In this document: piece by piece, positions 1 to 7,269 of the stretch | Layout of the letters: the number at the start of each line of letters is the position of its first letter | Position numbering within the stretch: position 1 is the stretch's first letter | Source of the DNA: SIG701 sp045544955 | Lineage (GTDB): Bacteria; Bacillota; Clostridia; Oscillospirales; CAG-272 | Assembly: GCA_045544955.1 (NCBI GenBank) | Contig: JAZPZY010000038.1 | Location: forward strand, 1 to 19,377 | Length of the DNA: 19,377 nucleotides | Reading direction: 5' to 3' | Made by a program: the position numbers and the translations under genes | The notes under the pieces: model-generated | What the model saw: the letters and a program-made list of their open reading frames with translations, nothing else | Told to the model about the DNA's origin: nothing | The model's database searches: none

Positions 1-53
1 ACTCCCAACATCTTTACAACTTCATCAGCTTTAATAAACAAACATTCAGCCAT
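1..53 (-). CDS. Excisionase-like helix-turn-helix protein, N-terminus only
   Basis: Only the first 17 complete codons are visible; the gene runs off the left edge. Its start MAECLFIKADEVVKMLGV fits the small AlpA/MerR-like helix-turn-helix proteins that commonly precede tyrosine integrases in Firmicutes mobile elements, where they act as excisionase or repressor. An AGGAGG ribosome binding site lies 8 nt before the ATG, which fixes the start. Its position next to the guaA 3' end and beside GGTATCAA repeats supports a mobile-element role. The assignment rests on a short N-terminus and on context, so another small DNA-binding protein is possible. Confidence 0.6.
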   Translation of the reverse strand, partial: MAECLFIKADEVVKMLG

Positions 54-128
54 GTTCTGAACCTCCTAAATCGTGATAAGGTTTCAAGTCCTTTCACTGA
101 TTCGGAATTTCAGAGGGTAAAAATCAAC

Positions 129-313
129 GGTATCAACGAAAAATTTTGAAAAATTTTTGTTTGCTCCTCGTTTCATGGCGTTTCAGAGAGTACGGAGAAT
201 TACAGTAAAAAAAGCCCGCAAATTCGTTCTGAGAAAAACGAATCTGCGAGCTTTGAGAGACTTTGGTATTATTTTATACCCGGATAGTGGTGGTATCAAT
301 TTGGTATCAACGA
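129..313. repeat. GGTATCAA direct repeats, possible integrase arm sites
   Basis: GGTATCAA occurs at 129-136, 292-299 and 303-310. The first and third copies extend to GGTATCAACGA. A related GGTATT lies at 265-270. Several short direct repeats between an excisionase-like gene and a chromosomal insertion point are typical of tyrosine-recombinase arm-binding sites. No core duplication can be checked because the other end of the element lies outside the window. Confidence 0.45.
204..254 (-). terminator. Strong hairpin with U-run, leftward terminator
   Basis: Two 18-nt arms (211-228 and 237-254) are inverted with two mismatches around an 8-nt loop. Read on the minus strand, the hairpin ends in GGGC followed by seven T. 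It would stop leftward transcripts from guaA, insulating the element gene at 1-53. Confidence 0.65.
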
Positions 314-347
314 GCGATTTTCGCTGATTTTTTCAAATTGTGAGAGC

Positions 348-377
348 CAAAAACCCTTGTAATATCAAGGTTTTTTC
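348..377. terminator. Short hairpin with T-runs downstream of guaA
   Basis: CCTTG (355-359) pairs with CAAGG (366-370) around TAATAT, flanked by A-runs and T-runs, so it could act weakly in either direction. It lies about 30 nt beyond the guaA stop codon. The rest of 54-400 holds no gene that I can support. Confidence 0.45.
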
Positions 378-400
378 GACTACTCAACAGCCACTTTGGG

Positions 401-1690
401 TCACTCCCACTCAATGGTTCCGCTGGGTTTGGGTGTCAGATCGTACAGTACGCGGTTGATGCCTTTCACTTCGCTGGTGATGCGTGCGGTGATCTTTCCG
501 AGAACGGCGTAGGGAACTTCTTCAATAGTGGCGGTCATGGCGTCCACCGTGTTGACTGCACGGAGAATTACCGGCCAGTCGTAGGTACGCTGTCCGTCAC
601 GGACGCCTACGGATTTGAAGTCCGGCACCACGGTGAAATACTGCCATACCTTGCCGGCAAGCCCGGCTTTGGCAAACTCCTCACGGAGGATGGCGTCAGA
701 TTCACGAACGGCCTCCAGGCGGTCACGGGTGATGGCACCGAGGCAGCGTACGCCCAGTCCGGGACCGGGGAACGGCTGACGGTATACCATGCTGTCCGGC
801 AGGCCCAGGGCCTTGCCGCAGGCACGAACCTCGTCCTTGAAGAGCATCTTGAGGGGTTCTACCAGGGCAAACTGCAGATCCTCCGGCAGACCGCCCACGT
901 TGTGGTGGCTCTTGACGGCCTTCACCGTCTTGGTGCCGGACTCAATGATATCGGGATAGATGGTGCCCTGGGCAAGAAATTCGATATCGTTCAGTTTCCG
1001 TGCTTCTTCCTCGAATACGCGAATAAATTCTGCACCGATGATCTTGCGCTTCTTCTCCGGCTCTTCCACGCCGGCCAGCTTGTCAAGGAAGCGGTCTACG
1101 GCGTCAACGTATACGAGATTGGCATCCATCTGATCACGGAATACGGATACCACCTCTTCCGGCTCGCCCTTGCGGAGCAGACCGTGGTTTACGTGCACGC
1201 AGGTGAGCTGTTTGCCGATGGCACGGATCAGAAGGGCGGCAACCACGGAGGAGTCAACACCGCCGGAAAGTGCCAGAAGCACCTTCTTGTCGCCTACCTG
1301 CCGGCGGATCAGATCCACCTGGTCGGCGATGAAGTTTTCCATATTCCAGTTGGCCTCCGCGTGGCATTTGCCGAATACGAAATCGGAGATGACAGCAGTG
1401 CGTGCGGCTTCGTCTGCGGGGAAGGGGGCTGTGCCCTTGTGGTCTACTTCGATCACCGGTACGCCGAACGTGCGGATCTCGTCGGCCACGTCGATCTGCA
1501 CACCGTCAACGATGCGATTCACACCGCCGTTCAGAATGATTCCTTTTACGTTGGGGAGTGCGGAAAGCTCTGCCGCTGTGATATCGTGGGGGTAGATTTC
1601 GCTGTATACGCCCAGTGCACGAATCTCACGGGCAAGACGGGGATTTTCTTCGCTGCCCAGATCCAGAATAACGATCATATCTTGCTTCAT
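401..1690 (-). CDS. guaA: GMP synthase with a degenerate glutaminase domain
   Basis: GMP synthase makes GMP from XMP, ATP and an amino donor, the last step of guanine nucleotide synthesis. The ATP-pyrophosphatase half is complete: P-loop LSGGVDSS (residues 141-148), KRKIIG, SHHNVGGLPE, and the dimerisation domain ending in TIEWE. The N-terminal class I amidotransferase half is cut from about 190 residues to about 115. It keeps the first strands (ILDLGS, GIILNGG, FGVPV). Where the nucleophile motif (G-C-Y-G) should be, it has VIEVDHKG, and the block carrying the catalytic His and Glu is missing. The protein is 429 aa against the usual 510-525. AGGAGG lies 8 nt before ATG 1690, so that start is preferred over an in-frame one at 1735. 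It probably uses free ammonia or a separate glutaminase (inference). Confidence 0.95.
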   Translation of the reverse strand: MKQDMIVILDLGSEENPRLAREIRALGVYSEIYPHDITAAELSALPNVKGIILNGGVNRIVDGVQIDVADEIRTFGVPVIEVDHKGTAPFPADEAARTAVISDFVFGKCHAEANWNMENFIADQVDLIRRQVGDKKVLLALSGGVDSSVVAALLIRAIGKQLTCVHVNHGLLRKGEPEEVVSVFRDQMDANLVYVDAVDRFLDKLAGVEEPEKKRKIIGAEFIRVFEEEARKLNDIEFLAQGTIYPDIIESGTKTVKAVKSHHNVGGLPEDLQFALVEPLKMLFKDEVRACGKALGLPDSMVYRQPFPGPGLGVRCLGAITRDRLEAVRESDAILREEFAKAGLAGKVWQYFTVVPDFKSVGVRDGQRTYDWPVILRAVNTVDAMTATIEEVPYAVLGKITARITSEVKGINRVLYDLTPKPSGTIEWE

Positions 1691-1760
1691 AATAAAGCCT
1701 CCTGAAATTTTTAACGAACGCAACGCGAAACGCACGTCCGGCGGTGTTTTTTACTGTATT

Positions 1761-1789
1761 ATTATATCAAAATTTTGCTGTCACTGCAA
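1761..1789 (-). promoter_or_regulatory. guaA promoter
   Basis: Minus strand: TTGCAG, 17 nt, TATAAT, with an extended TG (TGATATAAT). The predicted start near 1754 gives a leader of about 64 nt. That is too short for a purine riboswitch, and I see no aptamer-like structure in it. Confidence 0.75.
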
Positions 1790-1876
1790 GAGGAAAGTTG
1801 CGGTGTGGGCAAATTATTTTTGTTAATTTTACAATTATTATTGCGGCTGTTTTTGTCAAAAACGCCGATGAAAAAC

Positions 1877-1907
1877 AAAAGGCGATGCGTTCCGGCATCG
1901 CCTTTTT
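1877..1907 (-). terminator. Terminator of the LacI/ceramidase-like operon
   Basis: GGCGATGC (1881-1888) pairs perfectly with GCATCGCC (1895-1902) around a 6-nt loop, with A and T tracts on both sides. It lies 8 nt beyond the stop codon at 1915, ends the leftward operon, and may also insulate guaA. Confidence 0.85.
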
Positions 1908-1914
1908 GAGAGGA

Positions 1915-2850
1915 TCATTTATGGAAGGAGTATTTTGCCGCACCGGTGGCCTCGTCGTAGGAATCCATGGTGAAGGTATAACCGGCGGCTTCTGCAAGCA
2001 CCGACATGACCACGGACGTGGTGTAGCTGTACCATTTGGTTACCTCGCGGCCGGTGTCGTGCAGATGCTTTACGGCAGGACAGTAGGCAACGGTGACGGT
2101 CAGCGTGTCGTCTTTCAGGTCGGTGGTGATCACGTCCAGAGCCTTTTCGTTTTTGTAGGTGTCCAGGATCCGGGCCTCAATAGCGGCCAGACCGTCTTTT
2201 TCGATGGCGGCGAAAGTAGGCTTATAGACATTTTTGGTATAGCGGGTCAGATACGCCACCAGCTCTTCCTCACCGAAGTTCTCACCCACGTAGTGGATGC
2301 CCATGTTCAGACTGCTGTGGAAATCCCGGTGGAAGTATTCGTGCTCGCTGGGCTTGATCTCCAACATCACCATGTCGTCGCTGGGCTCGATCACGCCCTT
2401 GAATACTTTGGGATCGTACAGGCAGCTGCGGCAGCTTGCCTTATCCGTATCCATATGATTGCGGATCCAGGTGAGGCCTACTTCCTCAAGGGCGGCACGG
2501 TAATAGTCGCAGTGACCGCAGTAATTGTGATAGGGCTTCAGACCGATCTCTTTTTCCAACTCCAGCAGACGGCCCTTGGAGGGGCAGTAGTGCATGACGC
2601 TGTAGATCCATCCGCCGGATTCGCTCATCCATTTGGTGCAGTGTGCGGCTTCTTCCGTCAGCGTTCCCTCCCAGTAATCCCAGCAGCCGCGCAGACCGTC
2701 CTTGCGTGCAAAGTTGATCAGCGGAATGCCCTTGCCGGTAGGCTCAAACAGATAGGTCCAGAATTTTCTGACCTCAGCTTCGCCGTGGTTTTCCTCCAGG
2801 TAGGAAAAGAGTTCGCTGTAAGAGGGAATAAATTCAGTGCAGGAAATCAT
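1915..2850 (-). CDS. Unrecognised Cys/His-rich two-domain protein, paralogue A
   Basis: A cytoplasmic protein of 311 aa with no signal peptide or membrane segment. I cannot assign a named family with certainty. It is a clear paralogue of the protein at 16816-17766: both begin MISCTEFIP and share YCPSKG/YCPSRG, PYHNYC-x-HC, HRDFH and YCP-x-x-K. The pattern looks metal-binding or thiol-active. The two halves resemble each other: each has a helical stretch with GL...E-x-A, then YCP, then Y-x-x-Y, then a LEE/LAEAxG helix, so an internal duplication is likely. The halves vaguely recall the L-2-amino-thiazoline-4-carboxylate hydrolase fold (inference). It is the last gene of the LacI/ceramidase-like operon, 56 nt downstream of its neighbour. 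GGAG lies 7 nt before ATG 2850. Confidence 0.85.
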   Translation of the reverse strand: MISCTEFIPSYSELFSYLEENHGEAEVRKFWTYLFEPTGKGIPLINFARKDGLRGCWDYWEGTLTEEAAHCTKWMSESGGWIYSVMHYCPSKGRLLELEKEIGLKPYHNYCGHCDYYRAALEEVGLTWIRNHMDTDKASCRSCLYDPKVFKGVIEPSDDMVMLEIKPSEHEYFHRDFHSSLNMGIHYVGENFGEEELVAYLTRYTKNVYKPTFAAIEKDGLAAIEARILDTYKNEKALDVITTDLKDDTLTVTVAYCPAVKHLHDTGREVTKWYSYTTSVVMSVLAEAAGYTFTMDSYDEATGAAKYSFHK

Positions 2851-2906
2851 AGTATTTCTCCTTTTTGCGTGTGCGTAAATTTTTCCGGCTGTACTGCCGG
2901 ATAGGT

Positions 2907-4220
2907 TCAGAGAGACTTGGATTTTTCAAGAAGCTGCATCGCCGCATCGATCAGCAGATCGCCGGTTTCCGGCGGATACAGGGAGCTGAGTGCCTCGTAG
3001 CCGCCCTCTGCGTGGGCATCGGGCGTGCAGATATAGCCCCGTGCCCAGCCGCCCGTGCAGCAGGCGATGTACGTTTTCTCAAAGGGGGATCGCTCGTACA
3101 GACGGAGTCCGTACTCCACGAACATTTCCACCGGAAGCCCCACGATGCGGAGATCGTCGATGGCCAGGAGATAGATTTCAAAGGGATGGTTGGCGTTCAT
3201 GCCGTGTACCGTCTCCTGCCCGATTCGGGAAAGCGTCAGCATCCCCTCGGCACCGAATACGGTACATTCCAGGGTGCGGATCTGCCCGGCGGGGGCGTTG
3301 GCATCCTGGGCTTTTTGCAGATCATCGTGGGCTTTTTTCGCCTCGGCAAGTGCTTGCTCGTAGGGTAGGATGGAGCGTTTCGGCGGCTGGATTTCCGTTT
3401 GCCACACGCCGATTTTCGGATGCTCATTGTAGGTGATGCCGTGCAGTACGCGGAGTGTTTCCCGGCCGATGGCCGTGCCCACCCGTTCCGCCTCTGCGAA
3501 GGTACAGCCGGTGCGGAAATGCCGGGAGGACTGATCCCCGGCGGTGCCGATCTGAAATCCGACGCCGACGCCCGGATATTCCTTTTTCACGCACTGGTAG
3601 ATATAGTGGGGATAGTCACAGGTGATGAGACGGTTTTCCGCCCCCAAAAACGTGGGATGCAGAGCGTAGCGTACGAGCACGCCTTTGGGATTTCCCAAGA
3701 GATCCGCGACGGACAGCACCCATACGGAGGGATCGGCCGGACCGTCCTTGGCCCGGCGGTTGCCGCCTACGTTTTGCTCTGCACCGCAGTGTCCCCGTCC
3801 GCAGCCGATCTTGGCCGGAAAGGCACCGGCCTTGGCGTTAGCAAGTGCGTCGGCGATGCGGTCCTCTATCTTTTCAAGATACCGGGGATAGGCAACGTCC
3901 TCTTCTTCCGGTTTGTAGTAGGGAACCGCCCGTGGCTCGGGCCCGGAATGGGTGTGGGTACAGCTGATCATGCAGTGGCTTTTCGGGATGCCCGTTTTCT
4001 TTTCGATCTTTTCCCGGAGCCGGCGGACCAGCCATTTTCCGTAATCGATCAGATCCAGGGTTACGATGGCGAATTCCTCGCCGTCGTTTTCTATGTAGAG
4101 GCAGTGTGCCAGAAGATCGTCGTGAACGCCCTCGGCGCAGCGGTTCTCCGGTCCGGGAAAACCTGCCAGCATGGCAGGAAAATCCGGCGTGATCTTTACT
4201 TCCGTTACGTTTGCTCGCAT
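2907..4220 (-). CDS. Neutral/alkaline ceramidase-like zinc hydrolase
   Basis: A 437-aa member of the neutral/alkaline non-lysosomal ceramidase N-terminal domain family, which hydrolyses amide bonds with one zinc. The expected ligands appear in order: His in CTHTHSGP (87-94), His188 in ALHP, Glu365 in LPVEM, and Tyr396 in GYICTP. The nucleophile region reads GDQSS (229-233), matching GD-x-S of true ceramidases. There is no signal peptide, unlike secreted ceramidases, and the C-terminal immunoglobulin-like domain is absent. It is therefore probably a cytoplasmic enzyme on a small intracellular substrate rather than on ceramide (inference). It lies 42 nt after the LacI gene and is probably cotranscribed with it. 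The ribosome binding site AAAGGA precedes ATG 4220. Confidence 0.85.
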   Translation of the reverse strand: MRANVTEVKITPDFPAMLAGFPGPENRCAEGVHDDLLAHCLYIENDGEEFAIVTLDLIDYGKWLVRRLREKIEKKTGIPKSHCMISCTHTHSGPEPRAVPYYKPEEEDVAYPRYLEKIEDRIADALANAKAGAFPAKIGCGRGHCGAEQNVGGNRRAKDGPADPSVWVLSVADLLGNPKGVLVRYALHPTFLGAENRLITCDYPHYIYQCVKKEYPGVGVGFQIGTAGDQSSRHFRTGCTFAEAERVGTAIGRETLRVLHGITYNEHPKIGVWQTEIQPPKRSILPYEQALAEAKKAHDDLQKAQDANAPAGQIRTLECTVFGAEGMLTLSRIGQETVHGMNANHPFEIYLLAIDDLRIVGLPVEMFVEYGLRLYERSPFEKTYIACCTGGWARGYICTPDAHAEGGYEALSSLYPPETGDLLIDAAMQLLEKSKSL

Positions 4221-4262
4221 GGAGATTCCTTTCTTTCGTACGGTTTTGCGGCAGAGATGCGG

Positions 4263-5303
4263 TCAGTCCGCAGGCGGCTTGTCAACGGAAAAACGCTGTA
4301 CCAGACGCGTATCCACCGTAATGGCGGCGGCGGGGGCGTCGGGAGAACGCATGACCGTCTCCAGAAGATTCACGGCGTGCCGTGCCACCTGGGAGACATC
4401 GTAAGCCATGCTGGAAAGCGGCGGATTCAGCTCTTCGCAAATTGCCTGGTTATCAAAACCGATAACGGAAATGTCTGCGGGAATCCGCAGGTTCAGCTCC
4501 TCGGCAATTTTATAGACCTGTTCCGCGATGGTGTCGGTGGCACAGAGCAGAGCCGTGGGACGGTCCGTGGATTGCAGCAATTCCGTCAGCTTTTCTATAT
4601 GCAGCGGCAACTCGTCCGCTGTGGTATCTGGAGCGTCGGTGCAGCCGTGTTTTTCAAATTCCCCGGGAGAAATGCCCGCCTCGGTCATGGCACGGACGTA
4701 GCCGTCGTACAGGAGTTCGAAATTATCGGAAAGCCCGGCGGCACCGATAAATCCGATCTTTCTGTGACCGTATTCCAGAAAATGCGCCACCGCATCCTGG
4801 CCGCCCCGGTAGTAATCTACCCGTACCCGGTTCACACGTACGTCGTCACCGGCGAAATCCACCGCAACAAAGGGGATCCCGTAGGAGGCCAGCAGCACCG
4901 CATCGTCCGAATGTCCTCTCAAAAGGAGAAGACCTCCCTTTTTCAGATGCAGGCGGCTGGTGTTTTCCAGCATACCGGGGGTAAATTCGCTGAGCAGCTG
5001 CATGGCAGGTGTCAGGTGATGTTCTGCACATGCCGACTCCAGCTGCTCTACCAGAGAACAGTAAAAAACTTCTGCCGCCAGCACGTTGATGTTGCCGATG
5101 AGCACGCCGATATCCCCGCTGGGGACGGACTGATTCCGTTTAATGTTTTTGAAATTATAGCCCATCTGTAAAGCGGCGTAGCGTATCCGGACCTTCGTCT
5201 GGGCGTTAACGCCGTAGCTGTCGTTCAGTGCTTTGGAAACGAGAGAACGGGATACGTGCAATTTTTTGGCAATATCGTCAATGGTGATTCGTTGTTGGCT
5301 CAT
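4263..5303 (-). CDS. LacI family transcriptional regulator
   Basis: A 346-aa regulator. The N-terminal LacI helix-turn-helix and hinge are plain: ITIDDIAKKLHVSRSLVSKA (residues 5-24), then AALQMGYNF. A periplasmic-binding-protein-like effector domain follows, with FGLIGA-type and VIGFDN motifs (GFIGAAGLS, ISVIGFDNQ). The effector is not predictable from sequence. An in-frame ATG at 5327 lies upstream, but AAAGGAG sits between it and ATG 5303, so 5303 is chosen. It heads the operon with the ceramidase-like hydrolase and paralogue A, which makes it their likely local, and probably autoregulating, controller. Confidence 0.9.
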   Translation of the reverse strand: MSQQRITIDDIAKKLHVSRSLVSKALNDSYGVNAQTKVRIRYAALQMGYNFKNIKRNQSVPSGDIGVLIGNINVLAAEVFYCSLVEQLESACAEHHLTPAMQLLSEFTPGMLENTSRLHLKKGGLLLLRGHSDDAVLLASYGIPFVAVDFAGDDVRVNRVRVDYYRGGQDAVAHFLEYGHRKIGFIGAAGLSDNFELLYDGYVRAMTEAGISPGEFEKHGCTDAPDTTADELPLHIEKLTELLQSTDRPTALLCATDTIAEQVYKIAEELNLRIPADISVIGFDNQAICEELNPPLSSMAYDVSQVARHAVNLLETVMRSPDAPAAAITVDTRLVQRFSVDKPPAD

Positions 5304-5368
5304 GGCACGCACTCCTTTCCCGCACACGTTTTTGCAAAAATTCGCCGGCGTTCACCGGTATCATACAC

Positions 5369-5397
5369 ATTATACACCATCCTGCCAAAATAAGAAA
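5369..5397 (-). promoter_or_regulatory. Possible promoter of the LacI operon
   Basis: A perfect TATAAT on the minus strand (5369-5374) with only a weak TTTCTT at the 17-nt spacing. A poor -35 box is common where a regulator binds. The GC-rich palindrome CGCCGGCG (5343-5350) lies just downstream of the predicted start and could be part of an operator. Confidence 0.5.
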
Positions 5398-5473
5398 GAG
5401 AAAATATTTCAACAAAACGCATATTTTTCGAAACTTTTCGCGGAAACTTTTGCGGAGATTACGGATATGCCTC

Positions 5474-5502
5474 TTGAAAAGGACGAATACATGTGATATA
5501 AT
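5474..5502 (+). promoter_or_regulatory. Promoter of the small membrane protein and MFS genes
   Basis: TTGAAA, 17 nt, TATAAT, with an extended TG (TGATATAAT). The predicted start near 5509 gives a leader of about 40 nt before ATG 5549. It is back-to-back with the LacI operon promoter. Confidence 0.8.
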
Positions 5503-5548
5503 ACGTTCGGTCAAACGGAATATTCTTTCCTGTTTTAGAGGGTGTGCC

Positions 5549-5899
5549 ATGAAGAAAAGAATAATTGCTCTTTTACTGATATTCATTGTTTTTTCATCTG
5601 TTCTTCTCGGTGTGTGGATACGCCTTTTGGAGTTCAATGATTCACCCGGCGGCGAGTATCAGATCGTCAGCTGGATTATTGACGTAGGCGGATGGGGATA
5701 CAGAGGTGCCTACTACGTAAAAGAAAAAGGCTTGTTTTCCAAATGGCATAAACTGGGAACTGGGCCTTTTATCGGTGAATGGCTGTCGGAAACGGAGTTT
5801 TTCATACGTCACTCAAATCCGATTGACGGGGATTATAAAAACAGCGCCAAAGACAATTACTACCGAGAATATCACGTGGACGAATTTTTTGGGCAGTGA
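5549..5899 (+). CDS. Small membrane-anchored protein of unknown function
   Basis: A 116-aa protein with an N-terminal membrane segment, roughly residues 4-23, after a KKR start, followed by an extracytoplasmic domain of about 90 residues. The sequence around SPGGEY and the beta-rich WGYRG segment loosely recalls DUF5412-type proteins, but I cannot confirm a family. ATG 5549 is chosen over upstream in-frame starts because AGAGGG precedes it and the strong promoter at 5474-5502 would place those starts in or before the promoter. It lies 53 nt before the MFS gene, in the same direction and with no terminator between, so the two are probably cotranscribed. Confidence 0.75.
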   Translation: MKKRIIALLLIFIVFSSVLLGVWIRLLEFNDSPGGEYQIVSWIIDVGGWGYRGAYYVKEKGLFSKWHKLGTGPFIGEWLSETEFFIRHSNPIDGDYKNSAKDNYYREYHVDEFFGQ

Positions 5900-5952
5900 A
5901 GCTGTATTGCAGTTCATATACCGTTGGGTTTTCTGCAGCTGAGAGGTAATGT

Positions 5953-7191
5953 ATGGATAATAATATGAGAGTCAAGGCAGGCTGTTATATCTCGAATATG
6001 TCGATGTCGGTGACGTCCACTCTGTCGCCGGTGCTGTTTCTCAGCTTTCGGGAGATGTACGGCATTTCCTACTCGCTTTTAGGTGCACTGATCCTTGTGA
6101 ACTTTTTCACTCAACTGACGGTGGATCTGCTGTTTTCCTTTTTTTCGCACAAGTTCAATAAACCGCTTACCATCCGGCTTATGCCGGCACTTACCTTTGC
6201 GGGCTTCGGTCTGTATGCGATGGCACCGGTTCTGTTCCCCGGCAACGTGTATCTGGGACTGCTCCTCGGAACGGTGGTGTTTTCGGCGTCGTCGGGCCTT
6301 GGCGAGGTGCTGATCTCGCCGCTGGTTGCCGCCTTGCCCAGTGACGACCCCGACCGGGCCATGAGCCGGCTTCATTCCTCCTACGCCTGGGGCGTGGTAG
6401 GGGTGGCCGTTCTTTCCACGCTGTTTCTGTACGTGTTCGGCAGGGAATGGTGGCCGCTTATGATGGCTTTCTATATGCTGGTACCGCTTGCGGCGTTTAT
6501 CCTGTTTATGACGTCCCGTATTCCGGCGATGCATTCGCCGGAAAAGGTATCCGGCGTTCTGGTCTTTTTCAAAGATCCCGGGCTGTGGCTGTGTGTTATC
6601 GGCATATTCCTTGGCGGTGCCTCGGAGGTTTGTATGGCACAGTGGTGCTCCAGCTATCTGGAAATGTCCTTTTCCATTCCCAAGGTGTGGGGCGATATAT
6701 TCGGTGTAGCACTGTTTTCGGTCATGCTGGGACTGGGACGCACGCTGTACGGAAAATACGGCAGAAACGTAACGGCGCTTCTGTTTGCCGGCTCCGTGGG
6801 GGCTTTCGTGTGCTATATGCTGACCGCTTTGTCTCCGTTCCCCGTGGTGGGGCTTTTCGCCTGTGCGTTTACCGGTTTTTGCGTATCCATGCTGTGGCCC
6901 GGTACACTGATCTACGCCGCGGATCGGTTTCCCACGGGCGGTGTGTTTATCTACGCACTGATGGCCGCCGGCGGTGACAGCGGCGTGGCAATCAGCGCGC
7001 AGATCACCGGCGTGGTGACGGACTGCGTGCTGTTGAGCGAAATGTTTATCCCCCTGGCAGAACGGCTGCATCTGACAATGGATCAACTGGCCATGCGGAC
7101 CGGGATGCTGACGGCGGCTCTGTTTCCGCTGGCGGGAATCGTGATTTTCGGTGTGATCCATTTCAAGGGTAAAAAGAAAAAGCCGGCGTAA
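5953..7191 (+). CDS. MFS transporter
   Basis: A 412-aa integral membrane protein with about twelve hydrophobic segments and a short cytoplasmic Lys-rich tail (GKKKKPA). The layout is that of the major facilitator superfamily. The substrate cannot be read from the sequence; the overall style resembles the sugar or fucose-permease-like MFS group common in gut Clostridia (inference). GAGAGG precedes ATG 5953. It lies downstream of the small membrane protein and is closed by a bidirectional terminator at 7219-7253. Confidence 0.85.
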   Translation: MDNNMRVKAGCYISNMSMSVTSTLSPVLFLSFREMYGISYSLLGALILVNFFTQLTVDLLFSFFSHKFNKPLTIRLMPALTFAGFGLYAMAPVLFPGNVYLGLLLGTVVFSASSGLGEVLISPLVAALPSDDPDRAMSRLHSSYAWGVVGVAVLSTLFLYVFGREWWPLMMAFYMLVPLAAFILFMTSRIPAMHSPEKVSGVLVFFKDPGLWLCVIGIFLGGASEVCMAQWCSSYLEMSFSIPKVWGDIFGVALFSVMLGLGRTLYGKYGRNVTALLFAGSVGAFVCYMLTALSPFPVVGLFACAFTGFCVSMLWPGTLIYAADRFPTGGVFIYALMAAGGDSGVAISAQITGVVTDCVLLSEMFIPLAERLHLTMDQLAMRTGMLTAALFPLAGIVIFGVIHFKGKKKKPA

Positions 7192-7218
7192 GGCCGGTAA
7201 GCCGATCCGGATTGCAGA

Positions 7219-7253
7219 AAAAGAGGTACGACCTTTGCGTCGTACCGCTTTTT
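7219..7253. terminator. Bidirectional terminator between convergent genes
   Basis: GGTACGAC (7225-7232) pairs with GTCGTACC (7239-7246) around CTTTGC, with AAAAAG on the left and CTTTTT on the right. It serves both the MFS gene and the convergent carboxypeptidase gene. Confidence 0.85.
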
Positions 7254-7269
7254 CCTACGCAGCGAACCA

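Noticed and set aside
1691..1760. Purine riboswitch upstream of guaA
   Set aside because: The leader is only about 64 nt and shows no three-way junction or conserved core.
3399..5171. A 590-codon plus-strand open frame
   Set aside because: Antisense to the ceramidase-like and LacI genes, with no ribosome binding site or family match.
6079..7161. A 360-codon minus-strand open frame
   Set aside because: It is antisense to the MFS transporter and gives a low-complexity His/Gln/Arg-rich translation, typical of a shadow of a membrane-protein gene.
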